Position numbers and translations under genes: made by a program | The notes under the pieces: model-generated | What the model saw: only the letters and a program-made list of their open reading frames with translations | What the model was told of the DNA's origin: nothing | The model's database searches: none | In this document: one piece after another, positions 26,191 through 34,501 of the stretch | How positions within the stretch are numbered: position 1 is the stretch's first letter | Layout: each line of letters starts with the position of its first letter | DNA from: Duganella radicis | GTDB lineage: Bacteria; Pseudomonadota; Gammaproteobacteria; Burkholderiales; Burkholderiaceae_D | NCBI RefSeq assembly: GCF_009720825.1 | Contig: NZ_WNKY01000007.1 | Coordinates: 124,001-188,000 of the forward strand | Reading direction: 5' to 3' | DNA: 64,000 nt

Positions 26191-27655
26191 AGCGGAACAC
26201 CGCACCGGCGCCCGGCTCGCTGACCAATGCTATCGCGCCACCGTGCAGTTGCAGGATGCGGTTAACGGTCAACAGGCCAAGGCCGCCGACGCGATACTCG
26301 CCTTGCAGCGCGACCGGACGGCGGAACAGGTTTTCGCGCATGGTGGCCGGTACGCCGGGGCCGGTGTCGGCCACCGTGACTTCCACTTTGCCTGCCGCTG
26401 CGGGCTTGACGATGATCTCCACCTCGCCGCCGGACGGCGTGTGGCGAATGGCGTTATCGAACAGATTGGTCAGCACGCGTTCTATCATGCCCAGGTCTGC
26501 GCGCACCATCGGCGCCGGATGCGGCAGGGTCGCCATCAGGCGGATGCCCTTCTCCTGCGCTTGCAGTTCAAATTTCTGGAACACGTCCTGTATCAGGTCG
26601 GACAGCGAAAACGGCTCCAGTTCCGGTTGCACCGCGCCGTGTTCAAGGCGCGCCAGCTCAAACAGGGCTTGCGCCAGCCGCCCCACTTTCTGGCTCTGCG
26701 ACAGCGCGATGCCGAGGTAATGCTGGCGTTCCGCCGCGGTCAGCGTTGCGTCTTTCAGCGACAGCGTTTCAAGGTAGCCATGGATGGAACCCAGCGGCGT
26801 GCGCAAGTCGTGCGAGATGTTGGCCACCACCTCGCGGCGGTCGTTGTCCAGCTGGCGCATGGTCTTCCACTGTTCGTTGATGCGCGCGCCCATGTCGGAG
26901 AAGGATTGTTCGAGAATCGCGATCTCGTCGCGCGGGCCGCCGCGCTGCGGTTCGGGCAACGCCAGCTGGTCGGCCCTGGTGTCCAGCTGCTGCATGGTCT
27001 TGGTCAGGCGATGCAGCGGGCGCGTGATCAGGCGGAAGGCGATCAGGCCGGCCACCAGCACCAGTGCCGCCACCACCGCCATCGACCACAATGTGGTGCG
27101 CAGCACGGAACTGGCGGTGGCGCGCGCCGCCAGCCGGTCGTGCTCTTCGCTTTGCAGGATGACGTAAATGTAGCCGATCTTCTGTTCGCCGGAGCGCAGA
27201 ATGGCGGCGCTGAAGACTTTGCGTCCCCGATCGCTGCGCGGATCATCGCCCTGGATCGGCAGCGGTTCGTTGTTCAGCAGGCGGCGGATGGGGGCAAGGT
27301 CGACGCGATCGCGTTTCAGGTGTCCGGCCGGCGCGGCGTGGCCGACGATGCGGCCATCGTTGTCCAGCAGGTAGACTTCCACGCTGGGATTCACCGACAT
27401 CAGCTTGTTGAACAGGCGGCGCACGGCAGCGGGGCCAAGACCATCGCTGGGCGGTTGGCCACTGCTGTCTTCATCGGCCTGCATCAGTTGCGCGTCCAGC
27501 GCGATGCTGCGCGCCAGCCCGCGCGACAGACCTTGCACCACTTCCTTCTCGTGCATGATGTTGGCGCGGATTTGCAGCCATGCGGAGGCGCCGCAGCACA
27601 CCAGCAGCAGCAGGCAAAAGGCCAGCGACAGGCGCTGCGACAGTGTCAGGTTCAT
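26171..27655 (-). CDS. Sensor histidine kinase of a two-component system
   Basis: 494 residues from MNLTLSQRLSLAFCLLLLVC. Two membrane spans flank a ~150-residue periplasmic region containing a segment with VEVYLLDNDGRIVGHAAPAG. A HAMP linker (RLITRPLHRLTKTMQ) follows, then the HisKA box ANISHDLRTPLGSIHGYLE. The ATPase domain has DNAIRHTPSGGEV, VADTGPGVP and VGGLGLLTV. The gene overlaps the response regulator by four bases (ATGA). Divergence from msrB-dipZ-msrA suggests sensing of oxidative or chlorine stress, by analogy with systems that control other methionine sulfoxide reductases; this is inference. Confidence 0.92.
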   Translation of the reverse strand: MNLTLSQRLSLAFCLLLLVCCGASAWLQIRANIMHEKEVVQGLSRGLARSIALDAQLMQADEDSSGQPPSDGLGPAAVRRLFNKLMSVNPSVEVYLLDNDGRIVGHAAPAGHLKRDRVDLAPIRRLLNNEPLPIQGDDPRSDRGRKVFSAAILRSGEQKIGYIYVILQSEEHDRLAARATASSVLRTTLWSMAVVAALVLVAGLIAFRLITRPLHRLTKTMQQLDTRADQLALPEPQRGGPRDEIAILEQSFSDMGARINEQWKTMRQLDNDRREVVANISHDLRTPLGSIHGYLETLSLKDATLTAAERQHYLGIALSQSQKVGRLAQALFELARLEHGAVQPELEPFSLSDLIQDVFQKFELQAQEKGIRLMATLPHPAPMVRADLGMIERVLTNLFDNAIRHTPSGGEVEIIVKPAAAGKVEVTVADTGPGVPATMRENLFRRPVALQGEYRVGGLGLLTVNRILQLHGGAIALVSEPGAGAVFRFTLDAA

Positions 27656-28374
27656 GACGCGCCGCCGCCCGCGTAGCGGTAGCCCTTGCCCCACACGGTA
27701 AGGATGCGCGTTGGGTCGGCCGGATCGGCTTCGATCTTGGCGCGCAGGCGGTTGATGTGGGTGTTGACGGTGTGTTCGTAACCGTCGTGCTGGTAGCCCC
27801 ACACCTGATTCAGCAGATCGAGCCGCGAGAAGACTTTTTCCGGGTGCTTGATGAAGTGGTACAGCAGGTCGAATTCGCGCGGCGTCAGGTCAAGAGCCTC
27901 GCCGTTCAGGTGGGCCTGGCGCGTCAACGGGTCGACACGTACGCCGTTCAGTTCCAGCATGCCGGCGGCCGCGGCCTGGTTGCGCGACATGGCGGCGGCG
28001 CGGCGCAGCAACGCCTTCACGCGCGCCACCAGCTCCAGCACGGAGAATGGCTTGGGCAGGTAATCGTCCGCGCCCAGCTCCAGACCGAGGATGCGGTGCA
28101 CCTCGCTGGAACGGGCACTGGTGATGATGATGGGAGTGTAGGTGGTCATGGCGCGGGCCTGGCGGCAGATTTCCAACCCGTCCACGCCCGGCAGCATGAT
28201 GTCGAGGATGAGCGCATCCCAGCCGCCGGCGCGCACCTGCGCCAGGCCCTGGCTGCCGTCGGCGCAATGGGTGACCTGGTAGCCCTCGTCCTGGAGGTGC
28301 ATGCGCAGGAGGTCTGCGATGTGGATGTCGTCTTCGACGATGAGTACGCGTTTAGCTGGTTCCATGACCGTCAT
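27652..28374 (-). CDS. OmpR/PhoB-family response regulator
   Basis: 240 residues. The receiver domain starts at RVLIVEDDIHIADLL, with the phospho-acceptor Asp in LILDIMLPGVDG and the Lys in YLPKPFS. The winged-helix effector has LTPREFDLLYHFIKHPEKVF and HTVNTHINRLRAKIE, ending ILTVWGKGYRY. It is first in a two-gene operon with the kinase and divergent from the methionine sulfoxide reductase genes. Confidence 0.94.
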   Translation of the reverse strand: MTVMEPAKRVLIVEDDIHIADLLRMHLQDEGYQVTHCADGSQGLAQVRAGGWDALILDIMLPGVDGLEICRQARAMTTYTPIIITSARSSEVHRILGLELGADDYLPKPFSVLELVARVKALLRRAAAMSRNQAAAAGMLELNGVRVDPLTRQAHLNGEALDLTPREFDLLYHFIKHPEKVFSRLDLLNQVWGYQHDGYEHTVNTHINRLRAKIEADPADPTRILTVWGKGYRYAGGGAS

Positions 28375-28410
28375 TGTGCAGGATTCCTGGGCTGAAAAGT
28401 ATCACAATTA

Positions 28411-28426
28411 GTTTACGTTTACGTGA
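28411..28426. promoter_or_regulatory. Candidate response-regulator direct repeat
   Basis: The shared 114-base intergenic region between the response regulator and msrB contains GTTTACGTTTACGTGA, two head-to-tail TTTACG units at six-base spacing. OmpR-family regulators usually bind direct repeats, but at 10-11 base spacing, so this is only a candidate. Confidence 0.3.
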
Positions 28427-28488
28427 GGATTTTGTCAGCACTGCCGGCGCAGAATGGCTCCATCGATATTCCACATATGGAGCACATC

Positions 28489-28974
28489 ATGACTACCCGA
28501 CGTTCTTTCATGCTGACCAGCGGTGCGGCTTTGCTGGCCGGTCTTGCCTATCGCGCCACGATGGCGGCTCCCGCCGCCGCGTGGGAAGTCACCCGCACCG
28601 ATACCGAATGGCGCGCACAACTCACGGCGGCGCAGTATGAGGTATTGCGCAAGCACGGCACCGAGCGGCCGTTCAGCAGCGCGCTGTACAAGGAGCATCG
28701 CGCCGGCAAATTCTTCTGCGCCGGCTGCCAGAATCCGTTGTTCTCGTCGAAAAACAAGTTCGATAGCGGCACCGGTTGGCCGAGCTTCTGGAAGCCACTG
28801 GATCGCGGTGTCCTCACCAGCCGTACCACCTCGCTTGGCCTGTATGGCGTGGAGGTGCAGTGCCGCCGTTGCGGCAGCCATCTCGGCGACGTGTTTGACG
28901 ACGGCCCGGAACCGACCGGCCTGCGCTACTGCATCGATGGTGTGGCGCTGAATTTTGTTCCTGGCGAAGCTTGA
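28489..28974 (+). CDS. msrB: Tat-exported peptide-methionine (R)-S-oxide reductase MsrB
   Basis: 161 residues starting MTTRRSFMLTSGAALLAG, a twin-arginine signal; GGAG lies six bases before this ATG. MsrB reduces methionine-R-sulfoxide. Zinc ligands are visible as FCAGC and CRRCGSH. The catalytic Cys is in GLRYCIDGVALNF, and the substrate region GTGWPSFWKP is intact. Export implies repair of periplasmic proteins. The next gene, dipZ, starts 14 bases after its stop. Confidence 0.93.
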   Translation: MTTRRSFMLTSGAALLAGLAYRATMAAPAAAWEVTRTDTEWRAQLTAAQYEVLRKHGTERPFSSALYKEHRAGKFFCAGCQNPLFSSKNKFDSGTGWPSFWKPLDRGVLTSRTTSLGLYGVEVQCRRCGSHLGDVFDDGPEPTGLRYCIDGVALNFVPGEA

Positions 28975-28988
28975 GGAGGGACCGCATC

Positions 28989-30950
28989 ATGTTATTGATA
29001 CTGCTTTCTTATCTTGGTGGCGCGCTGACGATTCTGAGTCCCTGCATTTTGCCGGTGCTGCCGTTTGTATTTGCTCGCACGGGGCAGCCGTTTGTACGCA
29101 GCGGCTTGCCGCTGTTGGCCGGTATGGCGCTGACGTTCGCGCTGGTGGCGACGCTGGCTGCGGTCGGCGGCGGCTGGGTGGTGCAGGCCAACCAATATGG
29201 TCGCTGGCTGGCGCTGGCGTTGATGGCTTTCTTCGGCGTGACGCTGATGCTGCCGAAGGTAGCGGACCGTTTGACCAAGCCGCTGGTGGCGTTGGGCGAT
29301 AAGCTATCCAACAAGGCGCACGAGGTGGGCGCGGGCAACGGCAATACGGCCGAAGCGGCAGCTGACGGCGCGACAGGCGGCAGCGCGCGCTCGTCTTTCC
29401 TGCTGGGCGTGGCGACTGGCTTGTTGTGGGCACCGTGCGCCGGCCCGGTGCTGGGGCTTGTATTGACCGGCGCGGCGCTGAACGGCGCCAGCGCGGGTAC
29501 CACCCTCCTGCTGTTGGCCTATGCGGCTGGTGCGGCGACCTCGCTGGCGCTGGCGCTGCTCGTGGGCGGCAAGGTCTTTGGCGCGATGAAGCGCTCGCTG
29601 GGCGCCGGCGAGTGGATACGCCGTGGCCTGGGCCTGGCCATGCTGACTGGCGTGGGCGCGATTGCGACCGGGCTCGATACGGGGGTGCTGACCCGCGTGT
29701 CGACGGTCGCCACCGCCGGCATCGAGCAAAAGCTGATCGACACCCTCGCCCCGCGTGGCGACGAAGCCCCAGCCGGTGGCGCAATGATGCGCAGCGCGGC
29801 TGCGGCGGCGAGCGACGAGCCGGCGGCGGGCGGTGCGATGATGCGCAGCGCTGCGGCGGCAACGGGTGGCGAGGCGGCGGACGGCGGTGCGATGATGCGC
29901 AGTGCGGCGTTATCGGGCGCGGATGGCGCTGGACCGGCCATGATGGCGCGGCGGGCGGCGGCAGTGGAGGCGGATGTGCTGCCGGTCGAAGGCAAGCTGC
30001 CTTCCCTGAACGGCGCTGTCGAGTGGCTGAACTCCGCCCCGCTCACCGCCGAGCAGCTAAAAGGCAAAGTGGTGCTGGTCGACTTCTGGACCTACTCGTG
30101 CATCAACTGCCTGCGCAGCCTGCCCTACACCAAAGCCTGGGCCGAGAAATACCGCGACCAGGGCCTGGTGGTGATCGGCGTGCACGCCCCGGAATTCGCC
30201 TTCGAGCGCAACGTCAACAACGTCCGCAAGGCCGTGAAAGACCAGGGCATCACCTTCCCGGTAGCGATCGACAACAACTACGCCATCTGGCGCGCCTTTA
30301 ACAACCAGTACTGGCCCGCACACTACTTCATCGATGCCAAAGGCCAGATCCGCCACCACCACTTCGGCGAAGGCGAATACGCCCGCTCCGAACAAGTGAT
30401 CCAGCAACTGCTGGAAGAAGCCGGACGCAAAAACGTCAGCACTTCCGTGGTCAGCACCGAGGACGTGCAAGGCATCCAGCGGCAGTCCGACATGGGACTT
30501 GTCGGCTCGCCGGAAACCTATCTGGGCTACGAGCGCGCTGAAAACTTCGCTTCGCCGGAGAAGCAAGCCGCCAACGCCGCCCGCCAGTACACGGCGCCCG
30601 CCAAACCGGCACTCAACCAGTGGGGCCTGTCCGGCAACTGGCTGTCGCAAGCGGAACAGGTCACGTTGAACAACGGCACCGGCAGCATCGTCTACCGCTT
30701 CCATGCCCGCGACCTGCACCTGGTGCTCGGCCCGGCCAAGGACGGCAAACCGGTGCGCTTCCGCGTAACCATCGACGGCGCTGCGCCCGGCAAGAATCAC
30801 GGCGCCGACACCGCCGCCGACGGCACCGGCACCATCGACAGCCAGCGTCTGTACCAGTTGGTGCGCCAGTCGGGCGCCGTGGGCGACCGCACCTTCAGCA
30901 TTGAGTTTCTCGATCCCGGCGTACAAGCCTACGCCTTCACCTTTGGTTAA
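28989..30950 (+). CDS. dipZ: DipZ: CcdA/DsbD-like membrane reductant carrier fused to thioredoxin domain
   Basis: 653 residues, with GAGGAGG upstream of the ATG. An N-terminal CcdA-type membrane domain carries the paired cysteines at residue 19 (SPCILPVLPF) and residue 150 (WAPCAGPVLG). A linker of ~75 residues follows. A TlpA-like thioredoxin domain has CINC at residues 371-374, and a C-terminal beta-rich DipZ domain ends the protein. It should pass electrons from the cytoplasm to periplasmic partners, here plausibly MsrB and MsrA encoded on each side. The linker holds three copies of GGAMMRSAA at residues 263, 281 and 299, an exact 18-residue period, and a degenerate fourth (GPAMMARRAA). 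This Met-Met repeat is not a family feature I know. Confidence 0.9.
   Translation: MLLILLSYLGGALTILSPCILPVLPFVFARTGQPFVRSGLPLLAGMALTFALVATLAAVGGGWVVQANQYGRWLALALMAFFGVTLMLPKVADRLTKPLVALGDKLSNKAHEVGAGNGNTAEAAADGATGGSARSSFLLGVATGLLWAPCAGPVLGLVLTGAALNGASAGTTLLLLAYAAGAATSLALALLVGGKVFGAMKRSLGAGEWIRRGLGLAMLTGVGAIATGLDTGVLTRVSTVATAGIEQKLIDTLAPRGDEAPAGGAMMRSAAAAASDEPAAGGAMMRSAAAATGGEAADGGAMMRSAALSGADGAGPAMMARRAAAVEADVLPVEGKLPSLNGAVEWLNSAPLTAEQLKGKVVLVDFWTYSCINCLRSLPYTKAWAEKYRDQGLVVIGVHAPEFAFERNVNNVRKAVKDQGITFPVAIDNNYAIWRAFNNQYWPAHYFIDAKGQIRHHHFGEGEYARSEQVIQQLLEEAGRKNVSTSVVSTEDVQGIQRQSDMGLVGSPETYLGYERAENFASPEKQAANAARQYTAPAKPALNQWGLSGNWLSQAEQVTLNNGTGSIVYRFHARDLHLVLGPAKDGKPVRFRVTIDGAAPGKNHGADTAADGTGTIDSQRLYQLVRQSGAVGDRTFSIEFLDPGVQAYAFTFG
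29775..29960 (+). repeat. 54-bp tandem repeat encoding Met-Met units in DipZ linker
   Basis: The core ATGATGCGCAG recurs at 54-base intervals (Met-Met codons at about 29784, 29838 and 29892), with a diverged ATGATGGCGCG near 29940. The repeat stays in frame and sits exactly between the membrane and thioredoxin domains. Confidence 0.85.
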
Positions 30951-30965
30951 TTCAGGAGAACGAAC

Positions 30966-31652
30966 ATGAAAAACATCGCATTCAAACTCGCCGCACCGTT
31001 TGCCCTTCTGACTGCCCTCACCGCCTGCGCGGCAGAGCAAGCGGTCGTCATCGCCCCGCCAGCCGTCGACGAACCGGCCGGCGCCACGCACACTGCTACC
31101 GCCATCTTCGCCGGCGGCTGCTTCTGGGGCGTGCAAGGCGTATTCCAGCACGTGAAAGGCGTGACCAGCGCCGTCTCCGGCTACACCGGCGGCGAAGCAC
31201 GTACCGCCAACTACGAATCCGTCGAAACCGGCGACACCGGCCATGCCGAATCCGTGAAGATCACCTACGATCCAACGCAGGTCAGCTACGGCAAACTGCT
31301 GCAAGTGTTCTTCTCGGTGGCGCACGATCCGACGCAGCTGAACCGCCAGAGACCGGACCGCGGTACGCAATACCGCTCGGCCATCTTCCCGCAGACGGCG
31401 TCGCAGCGCGCCGTGGCGGAAAAATACATCGCCCAACTGGACGCCTCGCACGCCTTCAAAAAGCCGCTGGTGACCAAAATCGAAATGGACAAGAAGTTCT
31501 ACACCGCGGAGTCCTACCACCAGAACTACCTGACCCTGCACCCGAACGATCCGTACATCGTCTACAACGATTTGCCCAAGGTCGCCAACCTGAAGCGCAT
31601 ATCGCCTGACCTGTACAGAGCCGATGCTGTACTGTTACGTAATACCCTGTAG
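30966..31652 (+). CDS. msrA: Lipoprotein peptide-methionine (S)-S-oxide reductase MsrA
   Basis: 228 residues. The N-terminus is a lipoprotein signal with lipobox LTAC around residue 20. The catalytic motif GGCFWG is present, followed by VSGYTGGEA, ESVKITYDP, HDPTQLNRQRPDRGTQYRSAI and the C-terminal ESYHQNYL. MsrA reduces methionine-S-sulfoxide and complements MsrB stereospecificity. As a membrane-anchored enzyme directly after dipZ, it is the probable acceptor of DipZ-delivered electrons. It ends 37 bases before the next operon's start. Confidence 0.93.
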   Translation: MKNIAFKLAAPFALLTALTACAAEQAVVIAPPAVDEPAGATHTATAIFAGGCFWGVQGVFQHVKGVTSAVSGYTGGEARTANYESVETGDTGHAESVKITYDPTQVSYGKLLQVFFSVAHDPTQLNRQRPDRGTQYRSAIFPQTASQRAVAEKYIAQLDASHAFKKPLVTKIEMDKKFYTAESYHQNYLTLHPNDPYIVYNDLPKVANLKRISPDLYRADAVLLRNTL

Positions 31653-31667
31653 TACAATTACAGTAAC
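31634..31667. promoter_or_regulatory. Dyad overlapping a candidate -10 before the ABC-SCO operon
   Basis: GTTACGTAAT and ATTACAGTAAC are imperfect inverted repeats around a 13-base centre, with TACAAT at 31653-31658 between and overlapping them. The region overlaps the end of msrA. It may be an operator for the ABC-SCO operon; no -35 is obvious. Confidence 0.3.
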
Positions 31668-31689
31668 AATACGGTGGAAGAGACACGCC

Positions 31690-32733
31690 ATGCACAGTAC
31701 CGAGGAAGTAGATTCGCCCCTGCGCCGCCAGCTGCTTGGCGGGATGCTGTCCGCCGCCGTCCCGGCGCTGCCGCTGCTGACCTCCTCCAGCGCCAGCGCC
31801 GCCGAATCCCCAATTCAGGTCGGCGGCCTGCCTGTCACCTGCAATCTCACCCTGCCGGTGGCCTGCGTGGCCAAGGCAGCCGCCACCGGCAAGCCGGGCT
31901 CCCTGCCGCGCGGCTTCGAATACAGCAAATACAACGGCTGGCCGGAGGTGAAAGAATCGCTGATGACCGGCCGTATCCAGGCCGCCTACATGCTGGCGCC
32001 GCTGGTGATGGACCTGGCCGACAAGCGCATCCCGGTGAAGATCGTCTCGCTGGGCCACCGCTCGGGCGCCGTCATCATGGTGCGTACCGACTCCAGCTAT
32101 AAAAAGTTCGCCGACCTGAAAGGCAAGCGCATCGCCATCCCGAGCCGCTTTGCGGTCGACTTCCTGTTCCTGCGCAAAATGCTGGCGCGCGAAAAAATGT
32201 CGCCTAAAGACATCGAGATCGTCGAGATGGCGCCGCCCGACATGCCGGCCGCGCTGTACGCCAAGGCCGTGGATGGCTACTGCACCGGCGAACCATTCGG
32301 GGCCGCCGCGCAGCGCGCCGGCTACGCCCGCCCGCTGGCCATGACGCGTGACGAATGGCGCAACTACATCTGCTGCGTGCTGACCGTGCGCGAGGAACTG
32401 ATCAAGGAAAACCGCCCGCTGGTGCAGGAACTGGTCAACTACATACAGGCCGCCGGCAGTTGGCTGGACGCCGGACCTGCCAGCCGCGAGAAAGCCGTCA
32501 CCATCGCCGCCGGCCGCAAGTACTTCAATCAGGATCCGAACGTGCTGCGCTTCGTGATGCAGAACCCGGCCGACCGCGTCACCTACGGCGACCTGCGCAT
32601 GATCCGCGCCGAATTCGACGAGTTGATGCAGCTGTCGATAGAGGCAGGCACCATCAAGCGCCCCATCGCCTACGAAAACTACGTGGACGACAGCTTCGTC
32701 AAAGCCATCAAACCTGTGACGATCAGCCTGTGA
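31690..32733 (+). CDS. ABC transporter substrate-binding protein, CmpA/NrtA/SsuA-like
   Basis: 347 residues. The N-terminus has a Tat-like signal (SPLRRQLLGGMLSAAVPAL, cleavage near ASA-AES). The CmpA/NrtA-like core is shown by EVKESLMTGRIQAAYMLAPL, IVSLGHRSGAVIMV and the conserved DGYCTGEPFGAA. Such proteins bind small anions or sulfonates. Unusual extra cysteines sit at residues 51 and 59 (VTCNLTLPVAC), where family members normally have small polar residues, and a Cys-Cys pair occurs in NYICCVLTV. It is the first gene of an operon whose second and third products are copper-protein-like, so the ligand could be metal-related; the substrate is otherwise unknown. Confidence 0.85.
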   Translation: MHSTEEVDSPLRRQLLGGMLSAAVPALPLLTSSSASAAESPIQVGGLPVTCNLTLPVACVAKAAATGKPGSLPRGFEYSKYNGWPEVKESLMTGRIQAAYMLAPLVMDLADKRIPVKIVSLGHRSGAVIMVRTDSSYKKFADLKGKRIAIPSRFAVDFLFLRKMLAREKMSPKDIEIVEMAPPDMPAALYAKAVDGYCTGEPFGAAAQRAGYARPLAMTRDEWRNYICCVLTVREELIKENRPLVQELVNYIQAAGSWLDAGPASREKAVTIAAGRKYFNQDPNVLRFVMQNPADRVTYGDLRMIRAEFDELMQLSIEAGTIKRPIAYENYVDDSFVKAIKPVTISL

Positions 32734-33308
32734 AGACCTTCGTTGCCGCACTGCTGCTGGCCGCAGCCACCATCGTCCACGCCGCCGAACCGCTGGGCCT
32801 CAAAGCCGGCACCTTCGACCCGCCGCGCATGGCGCCCGACTTCACCGTCAAGGGTTCCAACGGCAAGCCGCTGACGCTCAGCCAGTACCGCGGCAAGCTG
32901 GTGCTGCTGGAATTCGGCTACACCTCCTGCGTGGACGTATGCCCGGTGTCGCTGGCGATGCTGGCGCAGGCACGCAAGCAACTGGGCGCGCAGGCCGACC
33001 AGCTGCAAGTCATCTACGTCACCGTCGATCCGGAGCGCGACACCGAAGAACGCATGCGCAACTACCTGCGCGCCTTCGACCCTACTTTCATCGGCGCCAC
33101 CGGCACGCCGCAGCAAATGGCCAAGGTACGGCAGGACTACGGCATCACCGCCACCAAAAAGCCGATCGAAGGCAGCAAGGATTACATCGTCGGTCACTCC
33201 TCCTACCTGTACTTTGTCGACAGCGCCGGCAAGCTGCGCGCACTGCTGCCTTACGGCCGCACCGCCGACGACGTGGTGCACGACGTCAAACTGCTGCTGA
33301 AGAATTGA
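32730..33308 (+). CDS. SCO family copper chaperone / thiol reductase
   Basis: 192 residues. The start is a GTG that overlaps the stop of the binding protein gene (GTGA), giving a clean Sec signal (KTFVAALLLAAATIVHAAE). The thioredoxin fold carries the copper-binding CxxxC at residues 67 and 71 (TSCVDVCPVS) and the conserved His at residue 156 (IVGHSSYLYFVD). DPERDTEERM is also family-typical. SCO proteins deliver copper to cytochrome oxidase CuA or similar sites. No oxidase gene is nearby, so its partner is probably within this operon. Confidence 0.9.
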   Translation: MKTFVAALLLAAATIVHAAEPLGLKAGTFDPPRMAPDFTVKGSNGKPLTLSQYRGKLVLLEFGYTSCVDVCPVSLAMLAQARKQLGAQADQLQVIYVTVDPERDTEERMRNYLRAFDPTFIGATGTPQQMAKVRQDYGITATKKPIEGSKDYIVGHSSYLYFVDSAGKLRALLPYGRTADDVVHDVKLLLKN

Positions 33309-33733
33309 AGACGCTGCGCGCCCTCCTGCTGATCGTCGTCAGCGCCGTGCTCACCGCCGCCGGATGGGCCGCGTTCGCGCCGATCAAACTGCCATCGCGC
33401 GACGAACTGTTTGAAATCCCGGCCGGCACCTACGCGCGCCGCATGGCAGGCGACAAGGTCGAGATCCTGCCGGCCGAAATCTACCTCACCCACGGCGCCA
33501 ACGACGTGCTCCTGCTGCGTAACCTGGACAACGTGCCGCAGATCTTCGGCCCGGTGCTGATCATGCCGGGCCAGAGTTTCCGGCTGCCGTTCGAAACCGT
33601 CTCCGTCAACGACTTCGCCTGCACCGCGCACGCCAGCGGGCAAATGCGCGTGGTCGTCGACGAGATGCCGGCCGTGGGCTGGCCGCGCCTGCAATGGCGC
33701 GCCGCGCGCGCATGGAAGAAGATGCACAGTTAA
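33305..33733 (+). CDS. Membrane-anchored cupredoxin-like protein
   Basis: 142 residues from a TTG that overlaps the SCO stop (TTGA). An N-terminal hydrophobic anchor or signal (LRALLLIVVSAVLTAAGWAAF) precedes a small beta domain. The C-terminal strand reads FACTAHASGQM, placing Cys106, His109 and Met114 in the C-x2-H-x4-M order of type 1 copper proteins. The upstream His expected after an N-x-D motif is replaced (NLDNVPQIFGP), so the site is incomplete or uses another ligand. It lies nine bases before the permease gene. I infer a copper-relay role with the SCO protein. Confidence 0.7.
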   Translation: MKTLRALLLIVVSAVLTAAGWAAFAPIKLPSRDELFEIPAGTYARRMAGDKVEILPAEIYLTHGANDVLLLRNLDNVPQIFGPVLIMPGQSFRLPFETVSVNDFACTAHASGQMRVVVDEMPAVGWPRLQWRAARAWKKMHS

Positions 33734-33742
33734 AGGACCATT

Positions 33743-34501
33743 ATGGAAAAACTCAAAACCATCCTGCCGCCGCTGGCGGTGCTGGTCGCACTGATCGCCC
33801 TGTGGTGGGTGGTCGTGGTGCAGACCGAAAGCGTGATCTTCCCCACACCGGGACAAGTCGTCACCGGCACCATGGAGCTGGTGGAAGACGGCACGCTGTG
33901 GGAACACATCGGCGCCTCGCTGTTCCGCGTCGGCTGCGGTTTCGGCCTGGCCGCGCTGGTGGCGATTCCGCTCGGCCTGTGGATGGGCCGCGTGGACGCC
34001 GCCTATATCACGCTCAATCCCATCTTCCAGATCCTGCGCCCGATCTCGCCCATCGCCTGGATACCGATCGCCATCCTGTGGTTCGGCGTCGGCAACCTGT
34101 CGCCGGTGTTCCTGATCTTTATCGCCTCGGTGTTCCCGATGATCGTGCAGACCGCCGCCGGCGTGCACACTATCGAACGGCGCTACCTGCGCGCGGCCGA
34201 GAACTTCGGCGTCTCGCGCCTGGTGCTATTCAGGCAGGTGATCATCCCGGCCGTGCTGCCGGAGATTATCGTCGGCATGCGCATCGCGCTGGGCGTGGCA
34301 TGGCTGGTAGTGGTGGCGGCGGAAATGATCGCGCTGCGCTCCGGCCTCGGTTACCTCATCATGGATTCGCGCAACGCCGGCAACCGCTACGACCTGGTGG
34401 TGGCCGGCATGATCATCATCGGCATCATCGGCCTGATACTGGACGTGGTGATGCGCAAGCTCGAAGGACTCAAATCGGTAAGGTGGCGCTATGGACGCTA
34501 A
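33743..34501 (+). CDS. ABC transporter permease, SsuC/TauC family
   Basis: 252 residues with six predicted membrane spans; AGGA lies ahead of the ATG. The cytoplasmic coupling motif is YLRAAENFGVSRLVLFRQVI, followed by PAVLPEIIVGMRIALGVAW, typical of nitrate/sulfonate/taurine importers. The N-terminal LWWVVVVQTESVIFPTPGQV is also characteristic. It should form the homodimeric membrane channel for the binding protein encoded at 31690. Its 3' end overlaps the ATPase gene by 11 bases. Confidence 0.92.
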   Translation: MEKLKTILPPLAVLVALIALWWVVVVQTESVIFPTPGQVVTGTMELVEDGTLWEHIGASLFRVGCGFGLAALVAIPLGLWMGRVDAAYITLNPIFQILRPISPIAWIPIAILWFGVGNLSPVFLIFIASVFPMIVQTAAGVHTIERRYLRAAENFGVSRLVLFRQVIIPAVLPEIIVGMRIALGVAWLVVVAAEMIALRSGLGYLIMDSRNAGNRYDLVVAGMIIIGIIGLILDVVMRKLEGLKSVRWRYGR

